A DNA stretch of 35,992 nucleotides from Alphaproteobacteria bacterium (GTDB taxonomy: Bacteria > Pseudomonadota > Alphaproteobacteria > GCA-2731375): positions 1 to 35,992 of the forward strand of contig JASLMH010000030.1 of NCBI GenBank assembly GCA_030746635.1, written 5' to 3'. The notes under the pieces were generated by a model. It did no database searches, was not told the origin of the DNA, and worked only from the letters and a program-made list of their open reading frames with translations. How positions within the stretch are numbered: the first letter of the stretch is position 1; every line of letters starts with the position of its first letter. The position numbers and the translations under genes are program-made. Shown here one piece after another: positions 16,319 to 24,262 of the stretch.

Positions 16319-17509
16319 ATGAGCAGCGAGGGAACCGACACCACCACGGCGCCGCGGCGGCTGCGCCTGGGCATGGTCGGCGGCGGCCGGGACGCCTTCA
16401 TCGGCGGCGTCCATCGCATCGCCGCCCGGCTGGACGATCGCTACGAGCTGGTGGCCGGCGCCTTCTCGGCCGACGCCGCCAAGTCGAAGGCTTCGGCGGC
16501 CGAGTTGAGGGTGGCCCCGGATCGCGCCTACGGCAGCTATCCGGAGATGGCGGCCGCCGAATCGGAGCGGCCCGACGGCATCGACGCGGTCGCCATCGTC
16601 ACCCCCAACCATGTCCATCACGGTCCGGCCAAGATGTTTCTCGAGGCCGGCATCCACGTCATTTGCGACAAGCCGCTGACCACCACCCTGGACGACGCCC
16701 TGGACCTGGCGGCGACGGTGAAGCGCAGCGGCCTGGTGTTCGGCCTGACCCACAATTACACCGGCTATCCCATGGTCCGGCAGGCCCGGGAGATGGTCCG
16801 GGCCGGCGAATTGGGCGCGATAAGGGTGGTGCAGGCCGAGTACCCCCAGGACTGGCTGAGCGAACGGCTGGAGGAGACCGGCCAGAAACAGGCCGCCTGG
16901 CGCACCGATCCGGCCCGGGCCGGGGCCGGCGGCAGCATCGGCGACATCGGCACCCACGCCTTCAACCTGGCCGCCTTCATCACCGGTTTGCAGGCCACGG
17001 AACTGTGCGCCGATCTCAGCACCTTCGTCGATGGCCGGGCCCTTCACGACAACGCCCACGTGCTGTTGCGCTATGACGGCGGCACCCGCGGCATGCTGTG
17101 GTCCAGCCAGGTCGCGCCGGGCAACGAAAACGCCCTGCGCATCCGGGTCTATGGCGAAAAGGGCGGCCTGGAATGGCAGCAGGAGCATCCCAACCAGTTG
17201 CACCACGCGCCGTTTGGCGAACCGCCGCGCCTGATCACCAGGGGCGGGCCGGGCAGCAACGAGGCGGCCGGCCGGGTCACCCGCATCCCGCCGGGCCACC
17301 CCGAAGGCTATCTGGAGGGTTTCGCGAACATCTACGGCGACGTGGCCGAGGCCATCCTGGCTCACCTGGAGGGTCGGACGGCGGAGCCGGCGGCGCTCGA
17401 TTTCCCCGGCGTCGAGGACGGCGTGCGCGGCGTCAAATTCATCGACGCGGTGGTGCAGTCCAGCCGGGCCGGCGGCGTCTGGACCGACGCCACGGTGTCA
17501 TTGCCGTAG
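16319..17509 (+). CDS. Gfo/Idh/MocA family oxidoreductase
   Basis: A 396-residue NAD(P)-dependent dehydrogenase of the Gfo/Idh/MocA family, which oxidises hydroxyl groups of sugars, inositols and related polyols. The nucleotide-binding start is LRLGMVGGGRDAFIGGVHR (residues 15-33). TPNHVHHGPA precedes the catalytic lysine Lys118 in CDKPLTTT. GGSIGDIGTHAFNLA (204-218) supplies Asp209 and His213 of the usual active site. ATG 16319 follows GGGAGG, 11 bases after the isomerase stop, so the two are an operon. It stops at 17509 and converges with the GntR gene 8 bases away. The product remains unknown; a 3-keto sugar or ketoinositol is typical of family members paired with TIM-barrel isomerases. 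Confidence 0.92.
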   Translation: MSSEGTDTTTAPRRLRLGMVGGGRDAFIGGVHRIAARLDDRYELVAGAFSADAAKSKASAAELRVAPDRAYGSYPEMAAAESERPDGIDAVAIVTPNHVHHGPAKMFLEAGIHVICDKPLTTTLDDALDLAATVKRSGLVFGLTHNYTGYPMVRQAREMVRAGELGAIRVVQAEYPQDWLSERLEETGQKQAAWRTDPARAGAGGSIGDIGTHAFNLAAFITGLQATELCADLSTFVDGRALHDNAHVLLRYDGGTRGMLWSSQVAPGNENALRIRVYGEKGGLEWQQEHPNQLHHAPFGEPPRLITRGGPGSNEAAGRVTRIPPGHPEGYLEGFANIYGDVAEAILAHLEGRTAEPAALDFPGVEDGVRGVKFIDAVVQSSRAGGVWTDATVSLP

Positions 17510-17517
17510 GATCGGAT

Positions 17518-18255
17518 TTACTCCGCCGGGTTTTGACCGCGCATGATTTCCCGGCGCCGGGACAGCGTGTTCTTGCCCCGGCGGATGGTCACCCGCATGG
17601 CCCGTTCGGCGGCCCGGCGGTCGCGGTCGCGAATGCCCTCGAACACCCCATAGTGGGACTCAAGGGCTTCCCTGAGCGGTATGCCCGCCTGTTTCTGCAG
17701 GCTGAATCCAATGCTCAGCACCGTGCCGATGATGCTGGCCAGGCGCTGGACCAATTGGTTGTGGCTGGCGTAGAGCACCGCCAGATGGAAATCCCGGTCG
17801 GCGATGTAGAATTTCTCGTAGTCGTCGACCCAGCGTTCCATCCGCAGATACGCCGCCTCGATCCGCGCCAGGTCGTCCGAGGTGGCCCGGCTGGCCGCCA
17901 GTTTGGCCGCCGCCGGCTCGATCAGTTCGCGCAATTCCACCAGATCGGCGGTGAAGGCTTCGCTGATATTTTCGGGTGAATGCCAGGACAGCACGTCCTG
18001 GTCCAACAGGTCCCAATCGGCCCGTGGCCGGACCAGGGTGCCGGCGCGCTGACGGGATTCGATCAGCCCCTTGGTGGTCAGTACCTTGAGTGCCTCGCGC
18101 AGGGCGGTACGGCTGGCCTCGAATCGGGCCATCAGTTCCTTGTCGGCGGGCAACCGCGCGCCGGCCTCCAGCCGGCCGGAAACGATGTCTTCGCCAATGC
18201 CGTGGACGATCCGGCCATGGATGCCTGTATTCGGATACCGGGCGGGGCCGGCCAT
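17518..18255 (-). CDS. FadR-subfamily GntR transcriptional regulator
   Basis: A 245-residue regulator. Residues 12-76 are a GntR winged helix: IVSGRLEAGARLPADKELMA, then FEASRTALREALKVLTTKGL and the wing IESRQRAGTLV. Residues 105-235 are an FCD all-helical ligand domain with ELIEPAAAKLAA, DRDFHLAVLYASHN (Asp155 and His157) and His201. The last metal histidine usual in M-R-x-H-L is replaced: the stretch reads AMRVTIRRG. Such regulators respond to sugar acids or organic acids. ATG 18255 fits the normal N-terminal length, though its ribosome-binding site is weak. A copy of the 16-base element sits about 140 bases upstream at 18390, suggesting autoregulation and control of the isomerase and SDR operons. 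Confidence 0.9.
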   Translation of the reverse strand: MAGPARYPNTGIHGRIVHGIGEDIVSGRLEAGARLPADKELMARFEASRTALREALKVLTTKGLIESRQRAGTLVRPRADWDLLDQDVLSWHSPENISEAFTADLVELRELIEPAAAKLAASRATSDDLARIEAAYLRMERWVDDYEKFYIADRDFHLAVLYASHNQLVQRLASIIGTVLSIGFSLQKQAGIPLREALESHYGVFEGIRDRDRRAAERAMRVTIRRGKNTLSRRREIMRGQNPAE

Positions 18256-18389
18256 CGCGACCGTCGGTTCGGGAATCACCAAAATAAAGATCCTCGCTTC
18301 CGGCCTGATTAACAGGCCATCCTTGCAACGATTCCCCCAAGATATCTCCCTGGCGAAGATAAAAGGTGGCCATTGCATCTGCAATGATA

Positions 18390-18405
18390 AATAGTATTTT
18401 TTGTC
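18390..18405. promoter_or_regulatory. Second copy of putative GntR operator
   Basis: AATAGTATTTTTTGTC is the reverse complement of the 15199 element except at one central base. It lies in the 164-bp gap between the lyase-like gene's stop and the GntR start, within an AT-rich stretch, where an autoregulatory operator would be expected. Binding is inferred. Confidence 0.5.
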
Positions 18406-18419
18406 GAGTTTTATCGAGG

Positions 18420-19295
18420 TTATTCGGTGACTCCCGGCGGCTCCACCGTGCGCCGTTCCACTGCCAGCAGATCTTCCAGGCCGATGGTGTCGTGCAACTC
18501 GTCCTGCAGGCGCTGCCAGTCCGCCACCGGCCGCGAGCGGATGGCGAAGCCATCGGCCAATTCGGCGTAGACCGCGCGCATGGCCTCGTAGGCCGCCAAC
18601 AGCGGCGTCACCGGCGTCACCAGCAGGCAATAGCCGAGGCTGCGCAGTTCCACCGCCGTCAGGTCCAGCGCCGCCACGCCGTGCGCCGGCAGCAGCAGCA
18701 TCAGCGGTTCGGGCAGTCGTTCGCCGATCTGACGTGCCTCCTCGGCAGTGCGCGGGCTCAACAACAGCGCGTCGGCGCCTGCCGCCTTGTAGGCCTCGGC
18801 CCGGCGCAGGGCGTCGTCCAGGTCGGAGGCGCGCACGCCATTGCTGCGGGCGATGATGACGGTCTGGGGATCGCGGCGCACGGCCACGGCCTCCCGCACC
18901 TTCGCGACCATCAATTCCAGAGGCACCATGTGCTCGGTGCCGACATGGTGGTGGGCCCGCTTGGGCAGGATCTGATCCTCGATCTCGATGGCGGCGAAGC
19001 CGGCCGCCTCGGCCATGCCCATGGTGCGATGGATGTGCATGGGATCGCCCCAGCCGGCCGCCGCGTCCAGAATCAGCGGCAGCTCCGAGGCGGCGCGAAT
19101 CTCGATGCCGGCCTGGCACATCTCGGTCAGGCTGAGATTGGCCTCCAGGTGCACCTTCAGGTAGCCCGACGCACCGCCGCCGAGGTAGAGGGCGCGGAAG
19201 CCCGCCTGCTCGGCCATTTTCGCCATCAGCGGGTTGAGCACCAGTGGCGCGCAGACCGGTTCGTCCGCCGCCATCATCGTCCGCAAATCCGTCAT
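18420..19295 (-). CDS. Isocitrate lyase/PEP mutase superfamily protein with altered active site
   Basis: A 291-residue protein of the PEP mutase/isocitrate lyase superfamily, TIM-barrel enzymes that make or break C-C or P-C bonds in 2-oxo and 2-hydroxy acids. Support comes from LYLGGGASGY (36-45), IEIEDQILPKRAHH (103-116) and the later IIARSNG. Two key motifs differ from canonical lyases: D-A-D-x-G is DAAAG (77-81), so one metal-binding Asp is Ala79, and the catalytic loop K-(K/R)-C-G-H is PKRAHH, with Ala114 for the Cys. It is therefore not a standard (methyl)isocitrate lyase. ATG 19295 has GGGAGGA upstream. The RND gene ends 53 bases upstream, with an inverted repeat TTGCCGG/CCGGCAA at 19308-19331 between them. 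Confidence 0.8.
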   Translation of the reverse strand: MTDLRTMMAADEPVCAPLVLNPLMAKMAEQAGFRALYLGGGASGYLKVHLEANLSLTEMCQAGIEIRAASELPLILDAAAGWGDPMHIHRTMGMAEAAGFAAIEIEDQILPKRAHHHVGTEHMVPLELMVAKVREAVAVRRDPQTVIIARSNGVRASDLDDALRRAEAYKAAGADALLLSPRTAEEARQIGERLPEPLMLLLPAHGVAALDLTAVELRSLGYCLLVTPVTPLLAAYEAMRAVYAELADGFAIRSRPVADWQRLQDELHDTIGLEDLLAVERRTVEPPGVTE

Positions 19296-19348
19296 TGCCG
19301 TCCTCCCTTGCCGGTCCGCTCGCGCCGGCAACAGGATGAACGGTCGGA

Positions 19349-22300
19349 TCAGGTCAGCGCAACACCATCGTCGCGCAGCCAGACGTAGATCGCCGGGATC
19401 ACCAGCACCGTCAACAGGGTCGAGGAAGCCAGGCCGAACAACAGCGAGATGGCCAGACCCTGGAAGATCGGATCGGTGAGGATGAAGCCGGCTCCGACCA
19501 TGGCGGTGACGGCGGTCAGGAAGATCGGCTTGAAACGGATGGCGCCGGCCGCCAGCAGGGATTGGCGCAGGGGCATGCCCTCGGCCTGGCGCAGCTTGAT
19601 GAAGTCGACCAGCAGGATGGAGTTGCGCACGATGATGCCGGCCAGGGCGATGAAGCCGATCATCGAGGTGGCGGTGAAGGCGGCCTCGAACAGCCAGTGC
19701 CCCAGCATGATGCCGATCAGGGTCAACGGGATCGGCACCAGCACCAGCAGCGGCACCTTGAAGCCGCCGAACTGGCCGACCACCAGGAAGTAGATGCCGA
19801 CCATGGCGACCATGAAGGCCGCGCCCATGTCGCGGAAGGTGACGTAGGTAATCTCCCATTCGCCGTCCCACAACAACGAGGTCTTGGCCTCGTCCCTGGG
19901 CTGGCCGACCAGCCGCATCTCGGGCGGGCCGTCGGCGCCCCAATCGATCTCCTCGATGGCCCGCTGCACCGCCAGCATGCCGTAGATTGGCGCCTCGAAG
20001 CGGCCGGCCAGTTCGGCCATCACCATTTCGGCGAAACGGCCGTCGCGGCGGAAGATCGGGTACGAGGCCCGTTCGGTCGACAGGCGGACCAGATCGCCCA
20101 CCTCGACTACGCCGCCGGCCTCGGTCGGCACCGGGGTGGACAGCATGCGTTCGCTCAGATGGCGAGCCGAGCGCGGCAGGCCGATGAAGATCTCGATCGG
20201 ATTGGCACCGCCGCCGCGATGGGAATAGCCGACCCGCCGGCCGTTCAGCAGGGTCTGCAGGGTATCGAACAGTTCGCCCTCCTCGACCCGATGGAACTCC
20301 AGGCTTTCCTGATTGGTGGCAATGTGCAGTTGCGGGGCCGGCGCACCAAAGGAATCGTCGGTATCGACGATGAAGTCGATGCTTTCGAACACCTGGCGCA
20401 GTTGCCCGGCCGTGCGCCGGCGGCTCTCGGCGTCCGGGCCATAGACCTCGGCCAGCAGGGTGGCGATCACCGGCGGCCCGGGCGGTACTTCCACCACCTT
20501 GACGGCGGTGCCCGCCGGCACCGGCACCCGGGCGAGGCGCTGGCGCACGTCGAGGGCGATGGCGTGGCTGGCCCGCTCGCGGTCGTGCTTCGCGGCCAGA
20601 CCAAGCTGCAATTCGCCCTGTTCCGGCCGCGAACGCAGATAGCTGTGGCGCACCAGGCCGTTGAAGTTGAACGGCGCGGCGGTGCCGGCATAGGCCTGCA
20701 GGTGTTCCAGTTCCGGCAGGTCGGCCAGGGCCCTGGCCAGGGCCATCAGCGTCCGCTCGGTGCGTTCCAGGCTGTGGCCCTCGGGCAGATCGACCACGAC
20801 CTGCAGTTCCGATTTGTCGTCGAACGGCAAAAGTTTCACGACCACGTCCTGGCTGTAGAACAGGCCCAGCGAGGCCAGGGTGGCAACCGTGACGGCGAGC
20901 AGAAACAGCCGGGCCCGCCAGCGCCCGCGCAACAGCGGCCGGGCCAGCAACAGATAGACCCGCCCCAGCACGCCGCCGGGATCGGGTTCGCCGCCCGCGG
21001 CCTCTTCGTCGCCCGCCGTCTGCGCCGCCGGTCGATGGCCCAGCTTCAGCATCAGCCAGGGCGTGACGATCAGGGCCATCAGCAGCGAGAACAGCATGGC
21101 GGCGCTGGCCACGGCCGGGATCGGGCTCATGTACGGCCCCATCAGGCCGGAGACGAACAGCATCGGCAGCAGCGCCACGATGATGGTGAAGGTGGCGACG
21201 ATGGTCGGATTGCCGACCTCGGCCACGGCGGCGATCGCCGCCTGCACCAGGTCCCCCCGGTTGCCCCGTTGCCAGTGGCGGACGATGTTCTCGACCACGA
21301 CGATGGCGTCGTCGACCAGGATGCCGATGGCGAAGATCAGCGCGAACATGCTGACCCGGTTGATGGTGTAGCCCATCATCCAGGCCGCGAAGAAGGTCAG
21401 CAGGATGGTCGTCGGAATGACGAAGAACACCACCACGCCGGCCCGCCAGCCGAGGAACAGGGTCAGCAGCACGACGATGGACACGGTGGCGCCAAGCAGA
21501 TGGCCCAGCAGTTCGTTGGCCTTCTCGGCCGCCGTCTCACCGTAGTCGCGGGTGATGGTGACCTCGACGCCGTCGGGGATCAGGCGTCGGCGCACGTCGT
21601 CGATCCGTTGCCGCACCGCCTCGGCGATGGCCACCGCGTTGGCGCCCTGGCGTTTGGCGATGGCCAGGCTGACCGCCGGCCGCGGCGTCAGACTACCCTC
21701 GGTACCCGGCCGCATGTGCCAGGCCCGGTGTTCCGCCGTGTCGCCGGCGACCACGATGTCGGCGACGTCGCGCAGATAGACCGGCCGGCCGTCCATCGAG
21801 GTGACCAGCAGCCGGCCGATGTCCGGGCCGCCCTGCAGGGTCTGGCCGGCGACCACCGGCAGCATGCGGTCGGCCTGGCGGACCGCGCGCAGGCGCATGG
21901 CGCGGTTGGCGTTGCCGACCTTCTCGACCAGTTGGTTGAGGGCGATGCCGTAGAGCGCCAGCCGTTCGGGATCGGGCTCGACCCGCAGACGACTGGCCCG
22001 GCCGCCGACGATATAGGTCAGGCCGACCCCGTCCTCCTTGATCACCTCGTGGCGCAGTTCCTCGGCCAGCTCGTACAGGGCGGTGTCGGTCCAGCGGCCG
22101 GCGTTGCCCGCCTCGGGCGACAGGGTGACCACCAGGATCGCCACGTCGTTGATGCCGCGGCCGATGATCAGGGGTTCGGGAATGCCGATGGGGATGCGGT
22201 CGAGGTTGGCCCGCACCTCGGCATGCACCCGCAGGATCGCCGCATCCTCGTCATGGCCGACCAGGAACCGCGCCGTGACCAGCACGCGGTTGTCCTCGGT

Positions 22301-22564
22301 GGACGAGTAGACGTGCTCGACGCCATCGATGCCGTTGATGATGTCCTCCAGCGGCTCGGTCACCAGTTCCACCGCATCGGTGGCCTTCAGGCCGTCGGCC
22401 TGCACCAGGATGTCGACGATGGGAACGCTGATCTGCGGTTCCTCCTCGCGCGGCAGCAGCGCCAGGGCGAGGCCGCCGATGGCCAGCGAGGCCAGCAGCA
22501 ACAGCGGCGTCAGCGGCGATTGGATGAAGGTCCGGGTGACCAGACCGGACAGCCCCAGCTTCAT
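19349..22564 (-). CDS. RND efflux transporter permease
   Basis: A 1071-residue inner-membrane RND pump subunit of AcrB-like layout: an N-terminal helix LTPLLLLASLAIGGLALALL followed by PREEEPQISVP, a large periplasmic loop, six clustered helices, a second loop and six more. Proton-relay aspartates Asp418 and Asp419 lie in GILVDDAIVVVENIV. In the later helix cluster, where AcrB has Lys940, this protein has Arg in GIIVRNSILLVDF. It lacks obvious metal-selective marks of CzcA/CusA, so substrate is open. Its ATG overlaps the adaptor stop codon (ATGA). No outer-membrane TolC-like channel gene is adjacent. It forms an operon with the adaptor and DUF2892 genes behind the ArsR-type regulator. Confidence 0.93.
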   Translation of the reverse strand: MKLGLSGLVTRTFIQSPLTPLLLLASLAIGGLALALLPREEEPQISVPIVDILVQADGLKATDAVELVTEPLEDIINGIDGVEHVYSSTEDNRVLVTARFLVGHDEDAAILRVHAEVRANLDRIPIGIPEPLIIGRGINDVAILVVTLSPEAGNAGRWTDTALYELAEELRHEVIKEDGVGLTYIVGGRASRLRVEPDPERLALYGIALNQLVEKVGNANRAMRLRAVRQADRMLPVVAGQTLQGGPDIGRLLVTSMDGRPVYLRDVADIVVAGDTAEHRAWHMRPGTEGSLTPRPAVSLAIAKRQGANAVAIAEAVRQRIDDVRRRLIPDGVEVTITRDYGETAAEKANELLGHLLGATVSIVVLLTLFLGWRAGVVVFFVIPTTILLTFFAAWMMGYTINRVSMFALIFAIGILVDDAIVVVENIVRHWQRGNRGDLVQAAIAAVAEVGNPTIVATFTIIVALLPMLFVSGLMGPYMSPIPAVASAAMLFSLLMALIVTPWLMLKLGHRPAAQTAGDEEAAGGEPDPGGVLGRVYLLLARPLLRGRWRARLFLLAVTVATLASLGLFYSQDVVVKLLPFDDKSELQVVVDLPEGHSLERTERTLMALARALADLPELEHLQAYAGTAAPFNFNGLVRHSYLRSRPEQGELQLGLAAKHDRERASHAIALDVRQRLARVPVPAGTAVKVVEVPPGPPVIATLLAEVYGPDAESRRRTAGQLRQVFESIDFIVDTDDSFGAPAPQLHIATNQESLEFHRVEEGELFDTLQTLLNGRRVGYSHRGGGANPIEIFIGLPRSARHLSERMLSTPVPTEAGGVVEVGDLVRLSTERASYPIFRRDGRFAEMVMAELAGRFEAPIYGMLAVQRAIEEIDWGADGPPEMRLVGQPRDEAKTSLLWDGEWEITYVTFRDMGAAFMVAMVGIYFLVVGQFGGFKVPLLVLVPIPLTLIGIMLGHWLFEAAFTATSMIGFIALAGIIVRNSILLVDFIKLRQAEGMPLRQSLLAAGAIRFKPIFLTAVTAMVGAGFILTDPIFQGLAISLLFGLASSTLLTVLVIPAIYVWLRDDGVALT

Positions 22565-23526
22565 GGCCGCACCAGGGTGTCACCCGTCTCCAGGCCCGAC
22601 AGTATCTCGATGCCGCCGTCGACGCCGCCGCCGGTCTGCACCACCACCTCGACACCGGATTTCAGCCGCGCGTAGGTCAAGCCGAAGCGGTTGATCAAAT
22701 AGCCGGTCGGGATCACCACGGCATTGCGTGTGCCGGTGGCGACCCAGACCCGGGTGCGTTCGCCGACGAAATAGTCGCCCATGCCCTCGACCGACACATC
22801 GGCGGTGACCCGGCCGCCCTCGATCTCCGGATAGACCTTGGCGATCGTGCCCTGGCGTGGCGTCCTGGGCGCCGTGGCCAGGCCGCGCTCGGCGATCCGC
22901 ACCGGGTCGCCGGCCTTGATGTAACGGGCGTGACGTTCGGGGATGCGGATGCGCAGGATGTAGCGATCGGCGGCGATCACCGCGATCACTTCGCCCGGCT
23001 GCACCACGCTGCCCTCGGTGACGGCGACTTGCAGCACCCGGCCGCCGGCCGGGGCCCGGATGTCGCCCTCCCGTTCCTGCTGCACCAGCACCGCCCGTTC
23101 GGCCTTCAGGGCCGCCAGTTCGGCGACGACCACGTCATGGTCGGTCTGCGCCTCGTCCAGGCGGGCTCGGCTCAAGGCGCCCTTCTTGCGCAATTCCTTG
23201 GTGCGATCGAGCACCGTGCGCGTCAACTTGCGCTGGGCCAACAGAGAGGTTCGGCGGGCGTCGAGGGCGGCCAGCTTCAGGCGCAGCTTGCGATCGACGA
23301 TGGTGGCCAGGATCTGCCCGGCCCGCACGGCACTGCCCTCGTCAATGCCGAGGTTGCGGACGGTACCGCCCAGGCGGGCCCGGGCCAGGGTTCGGTCGAC
23401 GCTGGACACCACCCCGAACACCGCCTTGTGATCCTGCAAGGCCCGCTGTTCGACCACGTGGCTCTGTGCCAGCGCCGACGCCGCCGACAGCAGCAACACC
23501 AGGGACAAGCCGATCAAACGCACCAT
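22561..23526 (-). CDS. RND periplasmic adaptor (membrane fusion protein)
   Basis: A 321-residue HlyD/AcrA-type adaptor linking the RND permease to an outer-membrane channel. Residues 1-20 are a signal peptide ending ASALA. A split lipoyl domain follows (GTVRNLGIDEGSAVRAGQIL and DIRAPAGGRVLQVAVTEGSV) around a helical hairpin of about residues 85-150 rich in Lys, Arg, Leu and Glu. The beta-barrel region contains RIRIPERHARYIKAGDPV. There is no lipobox cysteine, so it is probably anchored by its partners or free in the periplasm. ATG 23526 has the strong site GGGGGAGGAGG. Its last four bases overlap the permease start. Confidence 0.92.
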   Translation of the reverse strand: MVRLIGLSLVLLLSAASALAQSHVVEQRALQDHKAVFGVVSSVDRTLARARLGGTVRNLGIDEGSAVRAGQILATIVDRKLRLKLAALDARRTSLLAQRKLTRTVLDRTKELRKKGALSRARLDEAQTDHDVVVAELAALKAERAVLVQQEREGDIRAPAGGRVLQVAVTEGSVVQPGEVIAVIAADRYILRIRIPERHARYIKAGDPVRIAERGLATAPRTPRQGTIAKVYPEIEGGRVTADVSVEGMGDYFVGERTRVWVATGTRNAVVIPTGYLINRFGLTYARLKSGVEVVVQTGGGVDGGIEILSGLETGDTLVRP

Positions 23527-23560
23527 TGCCTCCTCCCCCGATTGTTCGCCGCCTTGCGCC

Positions 23561-23764
23561 CTAGTTGAAGGCGTTACCGGGCTTTGCGCCGACATGCTTG
23601 AGGATCCGCGCCAGCGGGCAGAAGCCGGTAAACGCGGCCTGGAACATGTTAAGGCCGACGAACAGGGTGAAGAACAGCCAATAGGGATGCACGTAGTGGG
23701 CCAGGGCCAAGCTGAGGGTGATGAAGACACCGGCGAAAGCGAAAACCATGCGGTCGATGGACAT
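23561..23764 (-). CDS. Small two-helix membrane protein, DUF2892 type
   Basis: A 67-residue membrane protein of the DUF2892/YgaP-like transmembrane family (PF11127). Two hydrophobic stretches, [20 protein letters not shown] and [20 protein letters not shown], flank a short loop, then the family ending [15 protein letters not shown] with its Cys-Pro. In other bacteria such segments are fused or linked to rhodanese domains and sulfur metabolism (known for YgaP). It is the first gene after the divergent promoter; ATG 23764 has AAGGAG upstream, and the adaptor starts 34 bases after its stop. The association supports a link between the RND pump and reactive sulfur. Confidence 0.88.
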   Translation of the reverse strand: MSIDRMVFAFAGVFITLSLALAHYVHPYWLFFTLFVGLNMFQAAFTGFCPLARILKHVGAKPGNAFN

Positions 23765-23830
23765 TTCAGACTACTCCTTTTGCAGTTTTCCACCGCTTGG
23801 GAGATCACTCGCGAAACCGGCGGGAATTAT

Positions 23831-23941
23831 ATTCATAACTTCGTAATTCCGAATATATGTATTTTCGTAGATACGTCAACCGCCGCGCGGAGAGAATCTT
23901 GACAACCCACTGCATAATTTCTTATATACGAAGGTATGAAT
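23831..23941. promoter_or_regulatory. Repeated operator-like sites in the ArsR/efflux divergent promoter
   Basis: The AT-rich space between the DUF2892 and ArsR genes holds ATTCATAACTTCGTAAT at 23831-23847 and its inverted relative at 23925-23941, which reads ATTCATACCTTCGTATA on the minus strand (14 of 17 identical). A weaker version with TTTCGTA lies at 23855-23871. TATATTC at 23828 also pairs with GAATATA at 23851. The right-hand site covers the ArsR start codon, fitting autorepression. Confidence 0.55.
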
Positions 23942-24262
23942 ATTGAAGACATGCAGGAATCAGCCCAGGCGGCCAGCAATCTGCTGGACGCCATGTCCAA
24001 CGAGAACCGGCTGATGATCCTCTGCCAACTCTCCGACGGCGAAAAATCGGTCGGCCAACTGGCCGAGCTGATCGGCGCCCGCCAGGTCGCGGTATCGCAG
24101 CAACTGGCGATCCTGCGCCGGGAGGGACTGGTGCGGCCCCGGCGCCAGGCCCAGACGGTCTTTTACTCCCTGGCCAGCGACGCCGCCCGCCAGGTGATCG
24201 AGACCCTGTACGCGATCTATTGCGGCCCGGCCGCCGACAAAGCCGAGAAACCCGCCGCCTAG
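23936..24262 (+). CDS. ArsR-family repressor, BigR/SqrR-like persulfide sensor
   Basis: A 108-residue ArsR/SmtB winged-helix repressor. The core is LLDAMSNENRLMILCQL, then VGQLAELIGARQVAVSQQLAILRREGLV as the DNA-binding helices. It has exactly two cysteines, Cys30 in MILCQL and Cys96 in YAIYCG, 66 residues apart. BigR (Cys42/Cys108) and SqrR (Cys41/Cys107) have the same spacing and surroundings and form a di- or tetrasulfide bridge when reactive sulfur rises, releasing DNA. No arsenic- or zinc-type motif is present. ATG 23936 has GAAGG almost touching it, so an in-frame ATG at 23951 is a possible alternative. It converges with the methyltransferase gene, stop codons overlapping in CTAG. Confidence 0.88.
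   Translation: MNIEDMQESAQAASNLLDAMSNENRLMILCQLSDGEKSVGQLAELIGARQVAVSQQLAILRREGLVRPRRQAQTVFYSLASDAARQVIETLYAIYCGPAADKAEKPAA

Noticed and set aside
17518-19119. The GntR frame extended upstream to 533 codons, suggesting a fusion protein
   Set aside because: The extension reads antisense-like low-complexity sequence through the lyase-fold gene in another frame; normal GntR length is obtained from ATG 18255.
19562-22675. A plus-strand open frame of about 1040 codons opposite the RND permease
   Set aside because: His/Gln/Asp-rich low-complexity translation with no motif, antisense to a well-defined transporter.
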